Assembly: GCA_030615555.1 (NCBI GenBank)
Contig: JAUWZB010000018.1
Location: 1 to 10,793, forward strand
Length of the DNA stretch: 10,793 bases
From: Dehalococcoidales bacterium
GTDB taxonomy: Bacteria > Chloroflexota > Dehalococcoidia > E44-bin15
Direction of reading: 5' to 3'
Both the position numbers and the translations under genes were made by a program. Of the stretch, positions 5,459-10,793 are shown in pieces. Below the pieces are notes generated by a model. That model saw only the letters and a program-made list of their open reading frames with translations. It did not search any database and was not told where the DNA came from. Numbering within the stretch: position 1 is the stretch's first letter; each line of letters opens with the position of its first letter.

Positions 5459-8209
5459 ATGGGCGAAAAGCTTTCTGAGATACCAAAAGCCTATGATCCC
5501 CAAAAAGTAGAGACTAAGTGGTATCAGTTCTGGCTGGAGAAGGACTACTTCATCCCCAAGATCGACCCCAAGAAGAAGCCCTTTGTGATCATCATGCCCC
5601 CGCCCAATGTCACCGGCGAGCTTCACCTGGGACATGCGCTCACCGCAACCCTGGAAGACATCATGATTCGCTGGCACCGCATGAAGGGCAACCCAACCCT
5701 CTGGCTTCCCGGCATCGACCACGCGGGGATCGCCGCACAGGTTGTGGTGGAGCAGGCGCTCGTTGAGGAGGGAGTCACCAGGCGCGACCTGGGGCGGGAA
5801 AAGTTCCTGGAGCGGATGTGGCAGTGGATGAAAGAGTACGGCGGTATGATCGCCGAGCAGCACAAGCGCTTGGGCACCTCCTGCGACTGGAGCCGGGAGC
5901 GGTTCACTATGGACGAGGGGCCATCAAAGGCGGTGCGCACCACCTTCGTTCGCCTCTATGAAAAAGGGCTCATCTACCGAGGGGAGCGCATCATCAACTG
6001 GTGCCCCCGCTGCTCAACCGCCCTCTCCGACCTCGAGGTGGAGCATGTGGAAGAGACGGGGCATCTTTATTATGTTAACTACCGGTTCGCCGGTGAGGAT
6101 GGGTTCATCACCGTGGCCACCACCCGCCCCGAGACCATCCTCGGTGACACCGCAGTGGCGGTGAACCCACAGGATAATCGATATAAGGAAATGGTGGGCA
6201 AGAGAGCGATCCTGCCCGCCATTGGCAGGCTGATCCCAATAATCGCCGATAGCGCTGTCGACCCCTCCTTTGGCACCGGGGCGGTGAAGGTTACCCCGGC
6301 CCATGACCCGGTGGACTTCGAGATCGGCCAGCGGCATAATTTACCTTCAGTGAATATATTAAACCCCGATGGCACAATGAATGAAAACGCTGGGCCTTAT
6401 GCCGGACTCGACCGCTTCGCCTGCCGCGAGCGTATTCTCACCGACCTGGAGAAGGAAGGGCTTCTGATTAAGGTGGAGCCCCATCACCACTCCGTGGGGC
6501 ACTGCTGCCGCTGCAATACCGTGATCGAGCCCTGGGCCAGCAAGCAGTGGTTCATTAAGATCGCTCCCCTGGCTATTCCGGCAATCGACGCCGTGGTCGA
6601 TGGGAGGATAAGGATCATCCCGGAGCGCTTTATCAAGGTCTACCTCAACTGGCTGGAGAACATCCGCGATTGGTGCATCAGCCGCCAGCTCTGGTGGGGG
6701 CACAGGATCCCGGTCTGGTATTGTGGCGACTGCGACAAGCTCACCGTGACCATTGATGACCCCCAATCCTGCGCCCATTGCGGCTCACCAAACATCCTTC
6801 AGGACCCCGATGTCCTCGATACATGGTTCAGCTCGGCGCTCTGGCCCCACTCCACCCTGGGCTGGCCCGAGGAGACCGAGGACCTTAAGTACTTCTATCC
6901 GACCTCAGTAATGGAAACAGGATATGACATCCTCTTCTTCTGGGTAGCGAGGATGATCATGATGGGCTTGGAGAACACCGGGGAGGTGCCCTTTAAGACC
7001 GTTTATCTCCACGGCCTGGTGCGCGATGAGAAGGGCGAGAAGATGAGCAAGGTGAAGGGCAATGTGTTAAACCCCCTGGATGCCATCGAGAGCTATGGCA
7101 CCGATGCCCTGCGCTTCGCCCTCTCCACCGGCACCTCACCGGGAAACGACATCAGGCTGAGCAAGGGGAAGCTGGAGGCAGCCCGCAACTTCGCCAATAA
7201 GCTGTGGAACGCCGCTCGATTCATATTGGGCAATATGGAGGAAGGGGCGAGGCGCGCTGAAGGGGATGAGGGAAGTCGGGAGAGCAAAAAAATTGAACGG
7301 GCCACGCTACCTCTGGAGGATCGCTGGATTCTGAGTCGCCTGAATCGCCTTGTAGCAAGCGTCGAGAGCCTCATGGAAGATTTCCAGTTCGGCGAGGCAC
7401 AGCGGCAGATCCACGACTTCCTCTGGGGAGAGTTCTGCGACTGGTATATCGAGATGGCGAAGCTCCGCCTCAAGGGTGGGGAGAGGAGTGGAGAGAGCGA
7501 AAAAGGGGGTGGGGGAGGTCGGGAGAGCGAAAAACCGATGCCCGTGCTTGCCCATGTCCTGGAGACCTCATTGCGCCTGCTCCACCCCTTCATGCCATTT
7601 ATTACTGAGGAGATCTGGCAAAGCCTTAAGGGGCACCTCGATGGCGAAATGGCCGAATCCATCATGCTCTCCCCCTACCCTACTGCCGATGAAGGGTTCA
7701 TAGATGCCAAGGCGGAGAAACAGATGGCGGTGGTCGTAGAGATCGTTCGGGCAATCAGGAACACGCGCGCCGAATTCCGGGTGGAGCCCGCCAGGTGGAT
7801 CGAGGCGTGGGTTGCCGCAGCGGAAACAAAGCCTGCTATTGAAACCCAATCTCAGGCTATCGAAACCCTGGCCAGGGTAAGGCCGCTCACCATCATCAGC
7901 ACTGAAGATGCGAGGCCCGGTGCTGGGGGAGGTCGGGAGAGCGAAAAAAAGGCCAAGACCGTGGTGCTTGAGGGAGCAGAGGTGATCCTGCCTATGGCGG
8001 GCATGGTCGACCTTGAGGCGGAAAGGGCGCGCCTGGAGAAGGAGATCGCGGGTAATCAGGCAGAGATTGCCCGCATCGAGGCCAGGCTAAAGGACGAAAA
8101 ATTCCTTTCCAAGGCGCCGCCGAGTGTGGTGCAAAGGGAGCGGGAGAGGCTGGCCACCCAAAGGGACAGGCTGATGAGGCTAAGTGAAAGGCTTTCTGAG
8201 CTTGGCTAG
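5459..8209 (+). CDS. valS: ValS, valyl-tRNA synthetase with low-complexity ESEK insertions
   Basis: This class I synthetase charges tRNA-Val in the cytoplasm. The 916-residue product is full length. In order it shows PPPNVTGELHLGH (HIGH motif H56-H59), the editing-domain TTRPET (221-226), Cys pairs of zinc-knob type (C182/C185, C422/C425, C438/C441), DWCISRQLWWGHRIP (404-418) and the KMSKS loop as KMSKV (528-532). An anticodon-binding domain follows (about 615-790), then a C-terminal coiled coil (about 852-912) typical of ValRS. Three Glu/Ser/Lys/Gly-rich tracts (about 600-612, 673-692 and 819-831) look like loop insertions and come from the repeat described separately. The start has only a weak, close GAGG (5453-5456). 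The 76 nt after coaBC show no terminator and are too short for a T-box, so valS may be the last gene of that operon. Confidence 0.97.
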   Translation: MGEKLSEIPKAYDPQKVETKWYQFWLEKDYFIPKIDPKKKPFVIIMPPPNVTGELHLGHALTATLEDIMIRWHRMKGNPTLWLPGIDHAGIAAQVVVEQALVEEGVTRRDLGREKFLERMWQWMKEYGGMIAEQHKRLGTSCDWSRERFTMDEGPSKAVRTTFVRLYEKGLIYRGERIINWCPRCSTALSDLEVEHVEETGHLYYVNYRFAGEDGFITVATTRPETILGDTAVAVNPQDNRYKEMVGKRAILPAIGRLIPIIADSAVDPSFGTGAVKVTPAHDPVDFEIGQRHNLPSVNILNPDGTMNENAGPYAGLDRFACRERILTDLEKEGLLIKVEPHHHSVGHCCRCNTVIEPWASKQWFIKIAPLAIPAIDAVVDGRIRIIPERFIKVYLNWLENIRDWCISRQLWWGHRIPVWYCGDCDKLTVTIDDPQSCAHCGSPNILQDPDVLDTWFSSALWPHSTLGWPEETEDLKYFYPTSVMETGYDILFFWVARMIMMGLENTGEVPFKTVYLHGLVRDEKGEKMSKVKGNVLNPLDAIESYGTDALRFALSTGTSPGNDIRLSKGKLEAARNFANKLWNAARFILGNMEEGARRAEGDEGSRESKKIERATLPLEDRWILSRLNRLVASVESLMEDFQFGEAQRQIHDFLWGEFCDWYIEMAKLRLKGGERSGESEKGGGGGRESEKPMPVLAHVLETSLRLLHPFMPFITEEIWQSLKGHLDGEMAESIMLSPYPTADEGFIDAKAEKQMAVVVEIVRAIRNTRAEFRVEPARWIEAWVAAAETKPAIETQSQAIETLARVRPLTIISTEDARPGAGGGRESEKKAKTVVLEGAEVILPMAGMVDLEAERARLEKEIAGNQAEIARIEARLKDEKFLSKAPPSVVQRERERLATQRDRLMRLSERLSELG
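7274..7292 (+). repeat. ESEK mini-repeat, copy 1 (divergent, in valS)
   Basis: This copy has core GGGAGAGCAAAAA, lacking the G that the other copies have before the A run. It is preceded by GGATGAG at 7264-7270, a heptamer also found in the tandem units at 9093-9144. It is read as S-R-E-S-K-K in valS, in the same frame as the other coding copies. It lies in the stretch that joins the catalytic core to the anticodon-binding domain. Confidence 0.5.
7487..7504 (+). repeat. ESEK mini-repeat, copy 2 (in valS)
   Basis: This copy has core GAGAGAGCGAAAAA and is read as S-G-E-S-E-K. It begins 23 nt before the next copy and belongs to the same insertion-like tract (about 7477-7537) of valS. That tract interrupts the segment between WYIEMAKLRL and the conserved LRLLHPFMPFITEEIW block. 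Confidence 0.65.
7510..7534 (+). repeat. ESEK mini-repeat, copy 3 (in valS, 25-nt exact match to copy 4)
   Basis: These 25 nt (T, five G, AGGTCGGGAGAGCG, then five A) are identical to 7924-7948. They are read as part of G-G-R-E-S-E-K. Chance identity of 25 nt at two places 414 nt apart in one gene is very unlikely, so the two copies share an origin. Confidence 0.85.
7924..7948 (+). repeat. ESEK mini-repeat, copy 4 (in valS)
   Basis: This copy is identical to 7510-7534 and is read in the same frame as G-G-R-E-S-E-K. It sits between the anticodon-binding domain and the C-terminal coiled coil of ValRS. Its A run is extended to seven bases (7944-7950), which creates a possible slippery site. Confidence 0.85.
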
Positions 8210-8233
8210 CAGGCTGAGATACAAGAGATTCCC

Positions 8234-8262
8234 TTGACATGCACTCCAAATCAGAGCATGAT
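8234..8262 (+). promoter_or_regulatory. Sigma70-type promoter of arsM
   Basis: A consensus TTGACA (8234-8239) is followed by a 17-nt spacer and CATGAT (8257-8262, 4/6 match). Transcription would start near 8269, inside the 91-nt gap between valS and arsM. The perfect -35 box shows that arsM probably has its own transcription unit rather than depending on the valS operon. Confidence 0.6.
8250..8262 (+). promoter_or_regulatory. Possible operator (ATCA-N5-TGAT) over the arsM -10 box
   Basis: ATCA (8250-8253) and TGAT (8259-8262) form a short inverted repeat overlapping the presumed -10 element of arsM. ArsR/SmtB repressors often bind AT-rich inverted repeats at such positions. The arms are only 4 bp and no arsR gene is in the window, so this is a weak suggestion. 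Confidence 0.2.
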
Positions 8263-8300
8263 ATAAAAGGAAGCATTTTGGAGGGGGTTAAGAAGTCAGA

Positions 8301-9092
8301 ATGATCGAAAAGAATGATGAGGAGATCAAGAAATTTGTGCGGGAGCGTTACGCTGAGATAGCTAAGCAGCAAACTCCTTCCTGCTGCGCACCGCGGAGCG
8401 AAGAGGCCTCAAGTTGTTGTAGCCCGTGCGCCGGTGAAACAAGTCACGCCCAGAGGCTATATTCCAGAGAGGAGCTAGAATCGATATCGGCGAACATACC
8501 CTCGCTGGGCTGCGGCAATCCTATAGCCCTGTCAGAGTTAAAGGAGAACGAGGTGGTTCTCGACCTGGGAAGTGGAGGGGGGCTGGACTGCTTCCTGGCA
8601 GCGCAACGGGTTGGCCCTCAGGGGAAGGTCATCGGCCTGGATATGACTCCAGACATGATCCAACTGGCAAGGGCAAACGCTGAAAATCTCTCCCTGGACA
8701 ATGTGGAGTTTCGCCTAGGCGAGATGGAGCACATGCCTATCGAGAACGACTCAGTGGATGTGGTTATCTCCAACTGTGTGATAAACCTTTCTCCAGATAA
8801 GGATGCTGTGTTTCGGGAGGTTTTCCGGGCGCTCAAGCCCGGAGGCAGGCTCTGCGTCTCGGACATCGTCACCCACAGCGAGTTGCCAGCGTCGGTTCGG
8901 GAGAGCCTGGAACAATGGGCTGGCTGCGTGGCCGGTGCCCTGGAGGAAAAGGAATACCTGGAGAAGATTCGTGCCGCTGGTTTTATTCGACTAGAAGTGA
9001 AAGAAGCGCTAGATCCCTCCAGCGAGGAAACAGCCTGCGGAGTTGGAGCTCCAATAGCCAGCATTGCAGTGAAAGCCTATAAACCTAAATAG
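8301..9092 (+). CDS. arsM: ArsM, arsenite S-adenosylmethionine methyltransferase
   Basis: This enzyme methylates As(III) with S-adenosylmethionine, giving methylated and volatile arsenicals in the cytoplasm. The 263-residue product has the class I methyltransferase SAM site DLGSGGG (88-94). It has the three cysteines expected for As(III) binding: C71 in SLGCGNP, C149 in ISNCVINL and C199 in WAGCVAGA. An N-terminal cysteine cluster (C28, C29, C39, C40, C43), often present in ArsM proteins, precedes the catalytic domain. A stop codon just upstream in frame fixes the ATG at 8301. The likely ribosome binding site AGGGGG (8282-8287) is unusually far away, at 13 nt. The gene stands alone, without arsR or arsenite exporter genes nearby, and has its own promoter and terminator. 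Functional assignment is secure at family level. Confidence 0.93.
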   Translation: MIEKNDEEIKKFVRERYAEIAKQQTPSCCAPRSEEASSCCSPCAGETSHAQRLYSREELESISANIPSLGCGNPIALSELKENEVVLDLGSGGGLDCFLAAQRVGPQGKVIGLDMTPDMIQLARANAENLSLDNVEFRLGEMEHMPIENDSVDVVISNCVINLSPDKDAVFREVFRALKPGGRLCVSDIVTHSELPASVRESLEQWAGCVAGALEEKEYLEKIRAAGFIRLEVKEALDPSSEETACGVGAPIASIAVKAYKPK

Positions 9093-9100
9093 GCTCTTTT
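9074..9100 (+). terminator. Rho-independent terminator of arsM, overlapping its stop codon
   Basis: AGCCTAT (9074-9080) and ATAGGCT (9089-9095) form a perfect 7-bp stem with an 8-nt loop, followed by C and TTTT (9097-9100). The right arm contains the arsM TAG (9090-9092) and the first bases of the tandem repeat at 9093. On the minus strand the same hairpin is followed by only three T, so it may also weakly stop transcripts of the convergent gene. Confidence 0.55.
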
Positions 9101-9144
9101 CGCTCTCCCCACTCATCCGCTCTTTTCGCTCTCCCCACTCATCC
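9093..9144 (-). repeat. Two perfect 26-bp tandem repeats carrying the ESEK mini-repeat (copies 5 and 6)
   Basis: Units 9093-9118 and 9119-9144 are identical, and GCTC at 9145-9148 begins a third. On the minus strand each unit runs from GGATGAG through GGGGAGAGCGAAAAG to AGC, sharing the core of the valS copies. The repeats start directly after the arsM stop. The copy nearer the minus-strand gene is read as M-S-G-E-S-E-K-S. The second copy is shifted by 26 nt and supplies the TGA that ends that gene at 9113-9115. Confidence 0.9.
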
Positions 9145-9847
9145 GCTCCCCCCTTCTACGCTCCTTCAAGCCCCATTGACGCTCAAGCTCCTTGAGCGCC
9201 TTTTTCGTGTCGCTGGCAATGCGTGCCTTATCACAATTGTTTAACCGGTACTTGAAGAGCCAGTAGGTGAACTCTTTCAGCTCACCAAGCTCCATAGAGT
9301 GGCGCCTGGGATAGCCCCTTTCTTTTCTGAATCTCCTCAGAAGCGCACTCATCGAGGCGCCATAGATGCGCTGATAGGCCTCCTCCCAGAGATGATTGTT
9401 CTCATTAAGGGCGCGTGCTCGCTGCTCCTTGCGCGCTTCCTCCTCCACAGCGAGGATCAAGGCCTCCTCCACAGTGATACCGTAGAAATAATTGAGGTGA
9501 GCGCGGTATTTAGCCTCGCCGATGAGGTGGCAAAACTCCTCTTTAGAGAGCTCAATGGGGGCTTTACCACGGAAGAGAAGATCGATCATTTCTTTTTCAG
9601 GAACGAGATGATCGACCTCATCCAGGAGGCGCTCGGCAAGGAGCAACCAATCGAAGGCTTCGTTGGCGATGAGATAGCGGTAATCCCGGCCGTTATAGAT
9701 TTCCTCAGCTACAGTCCACAGCCCGATAGCCTCAAGGAGAGCAATATACCAGTGCTTTCCCTGGGCGATGGCCTCCCTTAGATGGCGAATCGCCTTGCCA
9801 TCGCTGGAGACGCCGGTCTCACCGAAGGGTTGTAGCTGGTTCTCCAT
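9113..9847 (-). CDS. Uncharacterised protein downstream of polX
   Basis: I do not recognise this family. The ATG at 9847 is chosen because it follows the polX stop by 10 nt with GAGGG nearby. A longer frame from 9889 would overlap polX. The 244-residue product has no signal peptide or membrane segment and looks all-helical and soluble. Notable parts are GKHWYIALLEAIGLW (30-44) with YRYLIANEAFDWLLLAERL (56-74), an acidic segment LAVEEEARKEQ (132-142), and an Arg/Lys-rich stretch RRFRKERGYPRRH (171-183) that could contact nucleic acid. The last residues (about MSGESEKSG) come from the 26-bp repeat, so the original C-terminus was probably different. The tight link to polX suggests a job connected with DNA repair or nucleotide handling, but that is only inference from position. 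Confidence 0.75.
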   Translation of the reverse strand: MENQLQPFGETGVSSDGKAIRHLREAIAQGKHWYIALLEAIGLWTVAEEIYNGRDYRYLIANEAFDWLLLAERLLDEVDHLVPEKEMIDLLFRGKAPIELSKEEFCHLIGEAKYRAHLNYFYGITVEEALILAVEEEARKEQRARALNENNHLWEEAYQRIYGASMSALLRRFRKERGYPRRHSMELGELKEFTYWLFKYRLNNCDKARIASDTKKALKELERQWGLKERRRGERMSGESEKSG

Positions 9848-9857
9848 GCTACCCTCG

Positions 9858-10793
9858 CTATCGCCTGAGAAAGGCCGCCACCTCCTCAAGCGGCCTGGTG
9901 TTCAGTATATGGCGCGCCTCACACCAGCCGCGCCGCGCCATGCCAATCCCAAAGCGAATGAGATCGAGTTGGGAGGTGCTATGGGCATCGGTGGCGATGA
10001 TAAGCTTCACTCCCAGTTCCCTGGCCCGAAAGGCATGCATATCCTTGAGGTCGAGCCTCGAGGGCATGGCGTTGATCTCCAGAGCGGTATTTGTCTCAGC
10101 GGCGGCGCGGAAGATGGCCTCAAGGTCCACCATTATCGGCTCACGCTCCCCCAAAAGTCGGCAGGAGGGGTGGGCAAGCACATCGACATGAGGGCTCTTT
10201 ATGGCACGCAAAATCCGCTCCGTCATCTTGCCCTGCTCCTGGTTCATCGCCGAGTGCACCGCTGCGATCACGATGTCCAGCTCGGCAAGCAAGTCCTCGG
10301 GGAGATCAAGGGCGCCATCAGCTCGAATATCCACCTCAATACCATTAAAGATATGTAAGTCATCTATCCGCTCATTAAGCTCCCTGATTTCGGCGATCTG
10401 GCCTCTCAAGCGCTCCTCGTTCAGCCCGCGGGCAATGCCCCGCCCTGCCGAGTGCTCGGTAATGGCGATATACTCATAACCTTTTGCTCTGGCGGCAAGC
10501 GCCATCGACTCGATGGAATCGTGGCCATCGCTCCAATCGGTGTGCACATGGAGGTCGCCCTTTATGTGGCCAAGCTCGATGAGCCGGGGGATGGCCTTTT
10601 GCTCCGCCCTCTCCACCTCCCACTGCCCCTCCCTGAGCTCCGGCGGGATGAACTGGAGCCCCAGTCTCTCGTAGAAGGCTTCTTCATCGGTGAACTTCTC
10701 GGTGACCCCGCTCTCCAAATCCGTGATCCCATATTCGCTGAGCTTCAGCCTCTGGCGATGCCCCCGCTCCCTGAGGGCGATATTATGCTGCTT
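9858..10793 (-). CDS. polX: PolX-type DNA polymerase/PHP-domain protein (5'-truncated by window edge)
   Basis: The frame is open from the right edge, giving the last 311 residues. Bacterial PolX proteins (about 570 residues) join an N-terminal Pol-beta-like polymerase to a C-terminal PHP domain with Mn-dependent 3'-5' exonuclease activity, and act in gap filling and base-excision repair. Counting from the first codon at 10793, residues 1-22 (HNIALRERG...KLSEYGI) resemble the end of the polymerase part. The PHP metal ligands follow: GDLHVHTDWSDG (H82, H84), ITEHS (H114), GIEVDI (E153), AAVHS (H180), LAHPS (H208) and ATDAH (D269, H271). All PHP motifs look intact. The polymerase active site lies outside the window, so a shorter related protein cannot be fully excluded. 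The unknown gene follows after 10 nt and is probably cotranscribed. Confidence 0.9.
   Translation of the reverse strand, partial: KQHNIALRERGHRQRLKLSEYGITDLESGVTEKFTDEEAFYERLGLQFIPPELREGQWEVERAEQKAIPRLIELGHIKGDLHVHTDWSDGHDSIESMALAARAKGYEYIAITEHSAGRGIARGLNEERLRGQIAEIRELNERIDDLHIFNGIEVDIRADGALDLPEDLLAELDIVIAAVHSAMNQEQGKMTERILRAIKSPHVDVLAHPSCRLLGEREPIMVDLEAIFRAAAETNTALEINAMPSRLDLKDMHAFRARELGVKLIIATDAHSTSQLDLIRFGIGMARRGWCEARHILNTRPLEEVAAFLRR

Noticed and set aside
5267..5863. Minus-strand open frame (198 codons) across the coaBC/valS junction
   Set aside because: It overlaps two secure genes on the other strand and its composition is that of a shadow frame.
9093..9148. CRISPR-like array
   Set aside because: The two 26-bp units are directly adjacent with no spacer between them, so this is a simple tandem repeat.
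10581..10620. Possible further copy of the ESEK repeat on the minus strand (GGAGAGGGCGGAGCAAAAG)
   Set aside because: The resemblance is loose, the core GGGAGAGCGAAAA is absent, and the encoded VERAEQKA fits ordinary PolX linker sequence.

Overview
The window is a compact, GC-rich bacterial chromosomal segment (about 58% G+C by eye) made almost entirely of housekeeping genes. The gene set, the tight spacing and the general look of the proteins suggest a member of the Chloroflexota, most likely class Dehalococcoidia. That assignment is an inference from recalled gene neighbourhoods, not from a search. No phage, transposase, CRISPR array, rRNA or tRNA was seen.

Layout. Positions 1-1318 (minus strand) hold a thyX-folD unit for folate-dependent one-carbon metabolism. 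It is driven by a clear sigma70-type promoter at 1346-1374, and folD runs off the left edge. From 1461 the plus strand carries a tightly packed run: acpS, nnr, coaX, coaBC, then valS after a 76-nt gap. CoaX and CoaBC perform the first three steps of CoA synthesis from pantothenate, AcpS uses CoA to load 4'-phosphopantetheine onto acyl carrier protein, and Nnr repairs damaged NAD(P)H. The run is therefore a cofactor supply and repair operon. An arsenite methyltransferase gene (arsM, 8301-9092) has its own promoter (TTGACA-N17-CATGAT) and a hairpin terminator overlapping its stop codon. It converges on a minus-strand pair: the PHP-domain C-terminal part of a PolX-type DNA polymerase (cut by the right edge) followed by an unrecognised 244-residue protein.

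Most unusual signal. A short sequence with core GGGAGAGCGAAAA recurs at least six times. Four copies lie inside valS, including an exact 25-nt match 414 nt apart. Two lie in a perfect 26-bp tandem repeat at the arsM/hypothetical-gene junction. Every copy points the same way as the gene it sits in or follows. The five copies inside coding sequence are read in the same frame as an ESEK-like peptide (ESKK in the most divergent copy), in what look like extra surface loops of ValRS and at the C-terminus of the unknown protein. This looks like a dispersed mini-repeat tolerated in-frame in genes, and it is the best candidate here for something undescribed. Other points to check are a Cys-to-Ser change at the CoaC active-site position, a dnaX-like slippery heptamer created by one repeat copy in valS, and the uncharacterised partner of PolX.
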